A stretch of DNA of 64,000 nt, from contig NC_084797.1 of NCBI RefSeq assembly GCF_963169125.1, positions 88,817,868 through 88,881,867 on the forward strand. The letters run 5' to 3'. The notes under the pieces are model-generated. The model was not told the DNA's origin and made no database searches. It saw nothing but the letters and a program-made list of their open reading frames with translations. Made by a program: the position numbers and the translations under genes. This document shows, piece by piece, positions 10,415-20,685 of the stretch. Positions within the stretch are counted from its first letter, which is position 1. The number at the start of each line of letters is the position of its first letter. This stretch comes from Humulus lupulus (lineage: Eukaryota; Streptophyta; Magnoliopsida; Rosales; Cannabaceae).

Positions 10415-13400
10415 GAGCCAAGGTTTATTGGTTCTGGAGATCGACCAAACATGTACGCTCGCTGTCAGTGACAAGCTCGACTCAGGGTTGGTTGGTATGA
10501 ATGATTGACATGTCTGGATATATGTTTGAATGCCCTGTTTGCCTGCTTATTTATATGGAGCATGAGGAATGAAATGACATATGCATGAGATGCTGTTGGG
10601 CTGGGCCCTTGATTATTGCATGTTGAGATTGATGCATGCTGAATAATACTATTATGCATATGGATGAATATTGGCATAATGGTTCGCATATTGAGTTTAT
10701 GTGGTTGATTGTTTAAATTGAACTCGTATGTAATATCCGTTTATTTGCTTGTATGAAGCATGTTGAGACCTGGATGTACTTAGTGATGTTAAATCTGGTA
10801 GCTAAATGTATATCATTGTGGATTTGGCCTATATATGCTTGTGTGTGCATTATACCTATGGATATTTGGACCTAGTGGTGGTTTGGTTCAGAGTAGGAAC
10901 CACAGAGTTCAGGAGTTTGGTCAGTTTTGACAGATGAACTCGAGTTGTTGGTTCCTAGAAGGGTTTGGGGACCTGATATTGTGTAGAGAGGGGGGATTCT
11001 AGATATAAGTTAGAGTTGAGGTCTCCAGTTATCCCTGAAAGCAGCAGCAGTGAGTCGCTAGTGTGTGAGTAGGCTGTGGAGTTTGTTAGTTGAGATGGGA
11101 TAGAAGAACAGCGGATTTCTCTGGGGGAAATAGCTGATTTGGATGTTCTAACAGTAAGGTTACCGGTGTTGGTTTACTGTGAGGTATGGACAGATAAGGG
11201 TATTAATGAGAGGCTTAAAGGGTGTTATCCTCGGGTTTTGAGGAGAGTTCGGATTGACAAGGAATTTATCAATAGACGGGCAGAGTTAATTCCACCCTTG
11301 GTTAAGAGGATGAGAGATCCTGTTAGAGGGTTGCATTAAATGTTGAGGCAGAGAGATGCCTGGAATTGGTACTCGGGATGAGGCACGGGCCCGATGGGTT
11401 GGAAAGAACCTAGATGATGATTGTTATAAGGGATTATTAAGACATGATTTGAATTATGGAGACTGGTGGACTTACAAGTTTGGTTTGGATTGTTAGGGTA
11501 ACAACAGTGTAAATCAATGGTTTTGGTGAATTGGGTAATTCATTTCGGAAAGTTATACTGGCGGATGTATCCGGAATTGATGGCGATCCATTTAAGGATT
11601 TGAGATCGGGAATAGTCTAAGGTATTTGGGCTGCTCTGAGGCATGAGTTTATCGTCTGCATGTGGATGGCGGAGAGGGCCATGTTGTTCGAGGAACTGAT
11701 GGTCGATGTATAGAGCATGAGTGCTAGAGCCGCAAGGGCGGTGCTCCCTTTGATGGAGTTAGTAAAGGTAGATTCGTGATAATCAAGTTGATAGAACCCC
11801 GGATAGGGTTGTGGCTTCTGGAATTGCCAAGAAAGGGGAAAGGTCTGGTTGATAAGATGGTAGTTTTGTTGATAGAACGCAGCGAGGTCGAATTCTCGAT
11901 TTTTGAGGTAAACGGACCCCAGACAGTGCTTGGGCACCTAGATTGAGATTGGAAAGAAGCCTGATCGAATAGGTAGTTATCGAGATGGCGACAGGAACCA
12001 GGAGGTTATTTGGTATGCATATGAAGAAGAGGATGCCACCTGAGAGGAGGTCAGGTGAGGGCATGACTTCTACGTAGAATGACTCGAGATGATAGGATGG
12101 ATTTCCCATGGTGCGGGAAACGGAGAACTGGAATGCATCGATATATTCAAAGTTCGAGGCTGAGTCCTCAAGGAGGAGTATTTAACTGACGAGCTTATGC
12201 TTTGGGCATGTAATGAACTGGAAGAACTCGGTGTTGAGAATGTTCCGAGAGGGTGATGGACATAGAGAGGAAGCCTCAAAGGTGTTATTCGAGAGGCTGA
12301 TGATAGTAATACTTATTGAGAGGAAATAAGAGACTTTGGCAGATGGATTGTTGAGGATATCATCTGTAGTATGTAAAGGAGATTGAGCGGATCAGTGGGA
12401 AAATTATGTGGGTACGTAAAGAGAGATTCGGGGGTACTTCAAGGTCGAACAACAGATAGGATTGGTATAAGGAATGTTGTAAAAGATGGTTTTGGCTGAC
12501 AGAGAATCTATTGAAGCATCGAGGGAATTCAACCTTGGGGTAGCCAGAGTGTTATACTGCGGGGATTGTTAGCATCGTCGGGTTAGAACAAAAAGTTTAA
12601 TGTTGGATACAAGATGGGACGATGTCCCCAAGAGTCGATCTATGACCTGGTTGTTACTAGTTGGAAACCAAGGACAGAGACATTTCGTGAATTGTCTAGT
12701 TTGCACCGGGTAGCGTGTGAGGAGTTGGTAAGAAAGATTCTAGAATGGTTCGAGCTACAGCAGCATAGGTAAGTTCTTTAAGTAGAGAATACAAGAACGG
12801 TATGGAAAAGTCCCCTTCAAGCTCACGAGCAGTACCTGTGGATCACTCCCAGACGGAAATGGTGAGCAATGACTATGCGGAAGACGTTTGTATCCAGAAG
12901 GCGGAGTCTCAGGTAAGGTTCTACGGAGTGTTAGTTTGGGTGTCGTCAGGAGTACTCAGTTTAGAGCTACAAGAAGAAAGGACAGGTAAGAGAGGAATCG
13001 ATCTGAAGCCGCAATAAGCTAATGAAGAACATTTGAAGAACAGAAAGCATCTCAGGACTGGTAAGCGTGCCATCTATTGCATAAGCACCTCCGGAGACAA
13101 CTACATCAGAGATGAGGAGAACAGTAAAACTTGAAGTTAGACGGACTGTATGGCGTCAAATCATAAAGAAATTTAGAAGACAAGGTAAGAATTAATTGGT
13201 ATTTGGCGATGCTGGAATGTGTGTGTTACGGTTAAGTAAAGAGTGATTACATAAAGGATCTGATCTATGATGAGGGTATGGAATTGTGGGAGTGCATCAC
13301 AGATCGTGCATGCCCAGGCGCAATTGACGCGAGGGTGGATTGAACCTTGCGGGAGATGACTGATTGGATCATGGTTAATACAGTTAGAACGTTAAGTCGA

Positions 13401-14829
13401 CTGTCGTGCATGGCATAAGGTACTTGGGTGTCGGGTATTAACAAGAAAGATAGCGTTGAGACACAGAGGTGGTGAAACGTAGCAGACAGATGATCAGTGT
13501 TTGAAATCCTCGAGTGGGCGAGGGGAGGTATATGGGAGGCGTGTATCAGTCAAGGAATAACGCCATAGATTGTGATGGAGGATACAAGGCAACGACTGAG
13601 ATTGGCGTAACGTTGGCAGGTATGATTAGCTGGTGAGTGTCACTGAGCTACGGAATCCGAAGTGTCGGCTTTGGTTGAAGCAGGGAAGGACCCTGCTAAG
13701 GTGGTACAAGTTGGGATACCAGGAATGGATGAAGGATCCAATTAGATTCGGTTTGTGAATGAGAATTCTGAATGGACATCATTCCACCTCCTAGGGTACG
13801 TCGTACCGGGAGGGTCGAGCGGGTGACGGAATATAGTGTTTTCCTTTGGACCCTGAGGGGTTAGGTGATGTGGTAGTGTATCATGGGAATAGACCACTTT
13901 AGACCTTGAGTAAATTGTTTGGACATGAAAAGTTTTAACTCAGCTGAGGGAGTTAATGTCGTTGGGTCAAGTGAACTGGTTTCGAGATATAACGTCGATG
14001 ATACTGAATTGAGGCCCTATGGTATTTTAAATTGTTGGAATGGATTTAGAGAATAAAAAGAATAGAGTGGGAACTCGGAATTATCAGTGGATTGCAAGTG
14101 GAATGGCAGTCTGAAAGTTTATCAAATATCTACTGAATTGAGCGCTGAGTATGCGAAAACTTGAGATTTTAAGGGAAGCGTTATCCCTGGTGAGTTAGCC
14201 GTGGTGGCAAATGTTGGCGTCTTGTTAATGTAACATGACATGGGACATGGTAAGAGACGAAGGATAATGAATACTACTAGTTGGCATTGGTTCAGAGAGA
14301 AAGCCAGAGAGGTTGTTGGAATCCTTAAGGCAGGAGTGCCTGCATATTCGAAAGAATAAAGAGCTGGTAAATTGTTAAGTTATGAGGAAATAAAGTTCCG
14401 GAAGGAAAGAGTTGCATCTCTGCATAATAACAGACGAGGATCTGTAAGGTGTTCAGAGAAAGGAGGGAGAGTTCTGACTTTTATTTCAACATAAAATTCT
14501 GAAGTTGTACTAAGGGTTAGGCCAGCGGGGCCTACAAGTTGATCCCACCTAGTAGAGGTGATGACTTTTGAGTATCTCTGGAATCAGGAATAAGACAATG
14601 AATTGGTCATTGTAATCTAGGCAGACCCTGGGCTTCGGCAGGGTTGCAGGGTTAACAAGGGGCTATCGAGAGCCTGGCTATTAGACAAGATCTTGTGGGG
14701 CAAGATTGTTACTCTTGTAAGAGTGTTGTTAAAAAGTAAAGTAAAGGGGGTGGACCTTGGGATTCAGGGTCAGAGTTGCAGGTTTAATGACTGATGTGTT
14801 TGAATAAATTTCGAGGACGAAATTTTTAT

Positions 14830-14843
14830 GAGGAGGGGATAGT
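14830..14843 (+). other. Polypurine tract of LARD
   Basis: GAGGAGGGGATAGT ends directly at the 3' LTR start. Its reverse form (ACTATCCCCTCC) borders the LTRs of the minus-strand chromoviruses at 48891, showing the shared lineage. Confidence 0.9.
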
Positions 14844-17064
14844 TGTAACGACCCAAATTCACTAATAAGGCTTAAAGGCCTTGATTAGCGTGCCAGGAGC
14901 GCACGATGGGATTTATGTGTGATTTTATGAGTTAAATGCATGGTTATGATTTAAAGCATGTTATATGACTAATTGAACATTGAGATGCATGACTACGTGG
15001 TTAGTATACATGTTAGGTGAAATAATTACGCATGTGGACCCCGTTTGCATGATAGGGGTAAATTGGCAATTTTAGCCCGCTGAGGGCATATATGTGATAA
15101 TTGTATTCTGTGAATTGTACCACGTGGGTGTGGTGTTAATATTGTGATGCACGTGCCGAGATGGTCCTAGAGAGCTAGTTAACTCAAGAGTCGCAACGGG
15201 ATTTCTATACCCGGCTCGGGAGGAGCCTAGGGGTACCTCGGGAATTTTATGGTTAAGTTGAGATTTAGCGGGTTATTGGAGATTTAGTAACCTGGGTAAC
15301 CATTTGTTACTGCTGAGAGTAACAAGTTTTAGAAAGAAAATGGTAGATATGAAATAGAAATGAAAGGACTTAAGTGCCCTTGAGGTTTAGTTGGGAAAGG
15401 ATAGGCAAGGAGGGGCAAAATGGTCATTTGGTTGGGAATTAGATAAATGGCAGCTGGGTTATATGGGGTACACGGTTTGGGGCTTAGTCATTTTGGTCAT
15501 GGATTGGTTTTGTTAAAAATAAAGAGAAGAAAAACAAAAGAGAAGGAAAGTTAGGGCAATGAGAAGAAGAAGAAGAGAAGTGAAGGAGCTGAAATTTGGA
15601 GACTTAGGAGATGAATCAAGGGAGCTCAGGATGGGATTCTCTACTTAAGGTAAGGATTTATGCATATTTAAGTTTGATTGTGTTTAGATTTGTGAAACTT
15701 AAAGCTTGAGTTAAGTTTTTAAAGTTTGAGTTTTGAAGTTGCTGATTTTTGCAATCTAAGGGTGGATTGTTGGATATGTTTGTGTTTTGAGCTTGAATCT
15801 AGTGTTTATGGGTTGTTAGATGGTCCATTTGAAGTCTTAAATGATTTTGGGGTTCGGGTATTGGTTTGGTATGATTTTGGAAGGTTTTAGCTCGGAGATA
15901 ATGCAGGGAAAAACCCAGAATTCTGGGTCTGCGAAGGCGTGCCGCGGCACAGGTTTTTCGTGCCGCGGCGAGGGAGCCCCTGACTGATGGGTGCCGCGGC
16001 ACAAGGCCAATTTCAGGTGGAAATTTTTGGCAACTTTAGGCCTTTGCTCCGGGGGTTCGGGGGATGTCTCCAGGGTGTTGTTTTAAGGTTTTAGAGGTCC
16101 CGAGAGTGCGGGATTGGTCCCGGGAAGTGGTTTTGGGTTGATTAGTATTGAGGGATGTTTCTTGTGTGTTGTGACTAGGTTGTTGGTGAGGCTCGTGCTA
16201 GAGGACCGTGCTCGCGGCTTTAGTGCATCAGGAGGCTCGGAATACAGGTAAGAAAACCGTAACACCCGAGAATAGGGCATGGCCCCACTGTGTGATTGCA
16301 AGGCATGGCCCCAGATTGTATTATGTGCAAATGTTTAACCTTAAATGAATCATGATGTGTGTGAATGATTATTTCGAATGTACTATATGTGTGATTATAA
16401 TGAAAAGAACGGCAAGGGCCGAGTGCGGCGTAGGCCGGGTACGGCCGTGGGGCCGAAAGTAACACTCAGCACATGGGATGCTTATATTCAGGGTGGGACC
16501 CAAGGGATACATGAGTTATCCTCGCGGTGAGAACCGAGACCCCAAGCTTTGGTAAGGCCTCTGGGGCGGCATGGCCGTGTTTGTTTAATTGATGATTTCC
16601 TATTTATCAGTGAGTTATGCCAGTGATATTATTTGCATATGTTATGTGCTATTTGGGTTTTCTTGCTGGGCTTCGGCTCACGGGTGCTCCGTGTGGCAGG
16701 TAAAAGCAAGGAGTCAGTCAACCGGCCATGAGTATGGAGAGCGTGGGAGCGGCGCGTACATGTTCGGCCTGCCCGATTGCTTTGGTTGGGGGCATTTTGT
16801 AAATGGCTGTATCAATCCATTATTTTGAAAGATAACCTGGTGTAAATCTATTTTTGAGTTGTAAACATTTTGTAAACCTTATTTTGGGATCCCAGATGTT
16901 CTATACTTAACGCTTTTAATGAAGTTAAACATTTTTAAAAGAGTACAGCCTTAAACTCTGGTTTAATCACACTTTTGGTTTTAGAAACCACTTTGAGTCA
17001 ATTAAATGCACAATTTCTGTTTTAAACTCACTTAGTAACGGCTCTAAGGTAGTAGGGCGTAACA
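14844..17064 (+). mobile_element. LARD 3' LTR
   Basis: Nearly identical to 8164-10399 over its full length. Differences include A for G in the CACTAATAAGG start block, a shorter GAA run at 15560, and GGGATCCC at 16886-16893 where the 5' LTR reads GGGCCCCC. It ends GGGCGTAACA at 17064. Confidence 0.92.
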
Positions 17065-17069
17065 ACTAT
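17065..17069. other. LARD-Cassandra junction, 5 bp (ACTAT)
   Basis: Five bases separate the CA end of the LARD and the TG start of Cassandra. ACT equals the three bases between LTR and primer site in the LARD (10400-10402). AT equals the two bases preceding each inner Cassandra LTR (17512-17513 and 17956-17957). A simple nested insertion would leave ATTTG here. Confidence 0.75.
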
Positions 17070-17441
17070 TGTGACAGTCAGAATCCCGTGATCCGTAAGG
17101 GGAAAGACCGGGTAAGCTGTGCAATCCCACACCGCCTGGGGAAGGTCAAGTGTAATGAGTCTAAGACTGTGTAGGTATGGGACTACAAAGTTGAAGAGGG
17201 CTTAAATGGATTGATGGATACTACCTATATCATGAAGGTGCATCTTCTTTTCAGTAGCCCATCACTTGAGAACTCCATGGTTAAGCGTGCTTGGCCTGGA
17301 GTAATCTAGGGATAGGTGACCTTCTGGGAAGTTTTCCCAGGAAGTGTGCGAGTGAGGACAAAGCACGCTGGAAAGACTTGTCTTGGTTTGTAGGGCAAGT
17401 CGTCATTCCAGAAAGCAGCCATAGTGACGTGGGGCGTCACA
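17070..17441 (+). mobile_element. Cassandra LTR 1
   Basis: A 372-bp LTR with 5S-like domain at about 17257-17332 (GGTTAAGCGTGCTTGGCC, then GATAGGTGACCTTCTGGG). Compared with LTR 3 the box C-like segment carries A for G and T for C, so its Pol III promoter match is weaker. Confidence 0.92.
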
Positions 17442-17513
17442 TAATGGTATCAGAGCCTTAACCCAGCCGGAAGTGTGGCCGACGGGGACATCGGGCCCGT
17501 AAGGGGGGGTGAT
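17442..17513 (+). mobile_element. Cassandra internal region 1
   Basis: 72 bp holding TGGTATCAGAGCC (17445-17457, iMet primer site) and the purine run AAGGGGGGGTGAT just before LTR 2. This is about the minimal internal region needed for reverse transcription. Confidence 0.9.
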
Positions 17514-17885
17514 TGTGACAGTCAGAATCCCGTGATCCAAAAGGGGAAAGACCGGGTAAGCTGTGCAATCCCACACCGCCTGGGGAAGGTCAAGTGTAAT
17601 GATTCTAAGACTGTGTAGGTATGGGACTACAAAGTTGAAGAGGGCTTAAATGGATTGATGGATACTACCTATATCAGGAAGGTGCATCTTCTTTTCGGTA
17701 GCCCATCACTTGAGAACTCCATGGTTAAGCGTGCTTGGCCTGGAGTAATCTAGGGATAGGTGACCTTCTGGGAAGTTTTCCCAGGAAGTGTGCGAGTGAG
17801 GACAAAGCACGCTGGAAAGACTTGTCTTGGTTTGTAGGGCAAGTCGTCATTCCAGAAAGCAGCCATAGTGACGTGGGGCGTCACA
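17514..17885 (+). mobile_element. Cassandra LTR 2
   Basis: A 372-bp LTR, nearly identical to LTR 1 and LTR 3. Its 5S-like domain is at about 17701-17776. It is shared by both internal regions, being the 3' LTR of the first and the 5' LTR of the second. Confidence 0.92.
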
Positions 17886-17957
17886 TAATGGTATCAGAGC
17901 CTTGACCCAGCCGGAAGTGTGGCCGACGGGGACATCGGGCCCGTAAGGGGGGGTGAT
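17886..17957 (+). mobile_element. Cassandra internal region 2
   Basis: 72 bp with the same primer site and polypurine tract as internal region 1. It differs by at least one base (CCTTGACCC for CCTTAACCC). Confidence 0.9.
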
Positions 17958-18329
17958 TGTGACAGTCAGAATCCCGTGATCCAAAAGGGGAAAGACCGGG
18001 TAAGCTGTGCAATCCCACACTGCCTGGGGAAGGTCAAGTGTAATGATTCTAAGACTGTGTAGGTATGGGACTACAAAGTTGAAGAGGGCTTAAATGGATT
18101 GATGGATACTACCTATATCAGGAAGGTGCATCTTCTTTTCGATAGCCCATCACTTGAGAACTCCATGGTTAAGCGTGCTTGGCCTGGAGTAATCTAGGGA
18201 TGGGTGACCTCCTGGGAAGTTTTCCCAGGAAGTGTGCGAGTGAGGACAAAGCACGCTGGAAAGACTTGTCTTGGTTTGTAGGGCAAGTCGTCATTCCAGA
18301 AAGCAGCCATAGTGACGTGGGGCGTCACA
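17958..18329 (+). mobile_element. Cassandra LTR 3
   Basis: A 372-bp LTR ending GGGGCGTCACA, directly followed by ATTTG and the resumed gag frame of element Y. Of the three LTRs it has the closest match to a 5S RNA promoter. Confidence 0.92.
18145..18220 (+). promoter_or_regulatory. 5S-rRNA-like Pol III promoter domain in Cassandra LTR 3
   Basis: The stretch reads CCCATCACTTGAGAACTCC, GGTTAAGCGTGCTTGG and GGATGGGTGACCTCCTGGG in the order found in plant 5S rRNA genes, covering the A-box and C-box parts of the internal Pol III promoter. In Cassandra this domain can be transcribed on its own. It is not a true 5S gene: the 5' third and the 3' end of 5S RNA are absent. Confidence 0.88.
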
Positions 18330-19356
18330 ATTTGGGTATGTTCAACACCCTGATGATGGCCCACAACATCGGTCCCGAGCTAAGGTGTTTAATATTTCCT
18401 TCCACCTTGACTGGGCCGGGCAGGCAATGGTTCAAGCTGAATAAAAAACAATCCATCAGCTCGTGGAAAACCTTTTTTGCCGACTTCAAAAGGGCCTTCC
18501 GAGCTTCTCAGGCTGCCCGCGTCAAAGCCGACACCCTGGCAAACGTAAAGCTGCAGGCCGATGAACCTTTGAAAGCTTACCTGAGCAGATTTGCCAACGT
18601 CATGGCTCGAGCCAGAGACGCGGACGATAGTTCCAAACTTATGGCCTTAAGGACTACGATCCTCATTGGGGGCGGACTCTGGAAAGAGATACAGAGAAAA
18701 CGTGTTAGCACCATGGACGAGTTCCTAAACAAGGCCCAGGGATGGATAAACCTGGAGGAGGCACGAGCATCGGTGGCATGAACCAGCCAAGCCCCTGAAC
18801 AGCCTGTTGGAGTGGAAACGGATGTCGTAAAAATGACTCAAACCGTTACACAGAATAACCAGTTGGGTGGAGGCAAGAGAAAAGGGAGCGGCGAGGGCGG
18901 CCAGCACGGCCCAAAGAAGAATAAGCCCATAGAAAAGTTTAAGCCAGTCTACGCGACTTATACCGAGCTCACAAACACTAGGGAGAACATTTTCCTAGCA
19001 AACTCTGCTCGCCTCCCTTGGAAGAAGCCGAAGACTTTGAAGCACCAAAAGGCTAAGCGGGACCCCTCCAAGTTCTGTCGATTCCACAACGACATTGGCC
19101 ACAACACTGACGATTGTAGGCACCTGAAGGATGAGATCGAGACTCTCATCAGAGCTAGACCCTTGGCTCAATATGTGCGAAATAGAGTTCCCGCCGGTCA
19201 ACCCGCTCCAGAAGCTCCGATAAGTCAGCCCAGGTCTCAGATAAATCAAGACACCCCTCCTCCTGTGATAGGGGGAGAGATCTCCACGATCTCTGGAGGC
19301 CCCCCCATCTGGCCGACACGAGCAGAGGTGCCCAGAAGAGATATGTCAACGAATTG
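18330..19356 (+). pseudogene. Element Y gag, C-terminal part
   Basis: Continues the gag cut at 8163. After the repeated ATTTG the frame reads GMFNTLMMAHNIGPELRC, FPSTLTGPGRQWF, SSWKTFFADFKRAF and LKAYLSRFANVMAR. These are the core helices of the Ty3/gypsy gag domain in the Tat style. A TGA at about 18779 follows EEARASVA. The frame then resumes (18812 on) to a Lys-rich stretch and a zinc-knuckle-like FCRFHNDIGHNTDDC segment that binds RNA. The end reads ISTISGGPPIW, a motif found before the protease in this lineage. The stop at 18779 could have come from CGA by cytosine deamination. Gag would coat and package the element RNA. Confidence 0.92.
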
Positions 19357-20345
19357 AAAGCTCATAACGGAGTGGAGTTCGTCTCAGAGCAGCATTTACC
19401 CAAACAATAATGACTGGAGAGGCAACCAATCATATTCACCGAGGAAGACGCCAGTCACGTCCAGTTCCCTCATAACGACCCTCTGGTCATAGCCGCCCAG
19501 ATCGCCAACCGGAGAGTTAGGAGGATACTGGTCGATAATGGGAGCTCGGTGAACCTGCTGTTCCGGTCTACGCTAGAAATGATGGGTTTATCTATCACCG
19601 AGTTGAAAGCCACCTCCATGATGCTATATGGATTTTCTGGATAAGGGTCGGCAGCAATAGGAACAATCGAGCTCGTGATTACCTTGGGAGAGGGACCCCG
19701 GACTGTCTCAAAACTACTCGAGTTTGTGGTCATCGATTGTCCCGCCGCATACAATGCAATTTTGGGCCGACCTACATTGATAGCATTCGAAGCCATAACC
19801 TCCATCTGGCCCCTTGCACTAAAATTCCCCTCCTCCACAGGGATATGCACGGTCCGAGGTGATCAGCTCACTGCCAGGGAATGCTATAGCATTTCTATGA
19901 AGGGAAAATCAAAACCCGGGCAGCAGACGATGACCATCAGGGCAGGAGTGAGGAATCTCAGGAAATTGTACCTAGTCCTGAGAAAGAAAAACCTCAGAAT
20001 GCCAGAGGGGAGGATATCATCTTAAATAATGATATCGACCCCAGAGTAGGCGAGGATAGATCCGAGCTCCAAGCCATCGAAGAGCTCGAAGAGGTAAATA
20101 TCGACCCACAAGACCCCTCAAAGGTGGTAAAGCTCGGGATACATCTATGTAGCGAAAGGAAGGTGGAGCTGATTAGGTTTCTGCAAGAAAATCTAGATGT
20201 GTTCGCCTGGTCTCATGGAGACATGATAGGGATCAGCCCGAGCGTCATCATGCACACCCTCCACTAGGATAAAAACATGCCTGCAAAGTCCCTTTTACAA
20301 AGGCGCCTAGGAATGACCCGAGCTGAGGCATATAAGGCACATCGA
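19357..20345 (+). pseudogene. Element Y aspartic protease and start of pol linker
   Basis: The plus strand encodes FTEEDASHVQFPHNDPLVIAA, then RRILVDNGSSVNLLF, the retroviral-type aspartic protease active site in the DNGSS form typical of the Tat lineage. ILGRPTLIAFEAITS follows about 70 residues later and is the second conserved protease segment (ILGR). Further on LQENLDVFAWSHGDMIGI is the linker just before reverse transcriptase. At least four stops break the frame. The reading is lost at about 20345, and no RT palm motif follows anywhere in Y, so pol is deleted rather than merely mutated. Confidence 0.88.
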
Positions 20346-20685
20346 TAGCAAAGCATACTCTCAAAAGGTATGTAAACACATGAACAAAATGAGTGAAAGC
20401 ATGCTACAGTACTTAGAATATTTTTCAAAATTTATGTTTTGTTAAATAATACCAAAGTACTATGCTAAGTTCGGTCATACGGACAAATGTTATAATAAAT
20501 AAAGATATTATAGCATCAAGATTTAAGCTTTTACACCGCAAGCATCGCTGCTTGGATGTAACTGTTCGAATAAAAGAAAAAAGGGTTTACTGCTCATGCA
20601 GCAAAGTGTAAAAAGAAATTATTGTCTTTACACCACGACCCGTGGGTTGTATAGCCAAAAAGAAAGAAAAAATAAATGAGAAAGG
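20346..20685. other. Junction region, no gene recognised
   Basis: AT-rich sequence between the end of the Y protease-pol linker and the stop codon of the first antisense gene. It probably contains the deletion breakpoint that removed pol and the 3' untranslated region of the antisense gene. No tandem structure or promoter was seen. Confidence 0.5.

Larger units (their letters stand above)
10400..14843 (+). other. LARD internal region, non-coding
   Basis: This 4.4-kb stretch between the LTRs has stops in all frames and no motif of gag, protease, RT, RNase H or integrase that I can recognise. The longest plus-strand open stretches (11139-11339, 12802-13017) match nothing known to me. Only the last bases before the polypurine tract, AATTTCGAGGACGAAATTTT at 14802-14821, look like the end of a Tekay-type pol gene. 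This is consistent with a LARD whose coding part decayed or was replaced while the ends needed in cis stayed intact. Confidence 0.7.
8164..17064 (+). mobile_element. LARD-like non-coding LTR retrotransposon with chromoviral LTRs
   Basis: A complete element of 8.9 kb has two LTRs of about 2.2 kb starting TGTAACGACCC and ending GTAACA, an iMet primer site and a polypurine tract. The two LTRs differ by eye at only a small share of positions plus a GAA-repeat length change, so insertion was recent. Its 4.4-kb internal region has no recognisable gag or pol. That combination fits a large retrotransposon derivative (LARD) mobilised by proteins of a related chromovirus. Its left flank is ATTTG. The matching ATTTG lies not at its own right end but after the Cassandra array at 18330-18334. 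Confidence 0.85.
17070..18329 (+). mobile_element. Cassandra TRIM, tandem array LTR-int-LTR-int-LTR
   Basis: Three 372-bp LTRs and two 72-bp internal regions form a 1,260-bp array. Each LTR starts TGTGAC and ends GTCACA, and each internal region has an iMet primer site and a polypurine tract. The LTRs carry a 5S-rRNA-like domain, which is the hallmark of Cassandra, a non-autonomous TRIM family known across plants. No protein is encoded, so it depends on other elements for reverse transcriptase and integrase. The bases after it (ATTTG) match the bases before the LARD at 8159-8163. Confidence 0.93.

Noticed and set aside
12802..13017. Possible small gene in the LARD internal region
   Set aside because: It is 71 codons with no motif, no codon pattern distinct from the surroundings, and no copy elsewhere in the window to compare.
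17257..17332. A genuine 5S rRNA gene
   Set aside because: Only the promoter-bearing middle and 3' part matches. It is embedded in an LTR with TG...CA ends and a primer site, so it is Cassandra.
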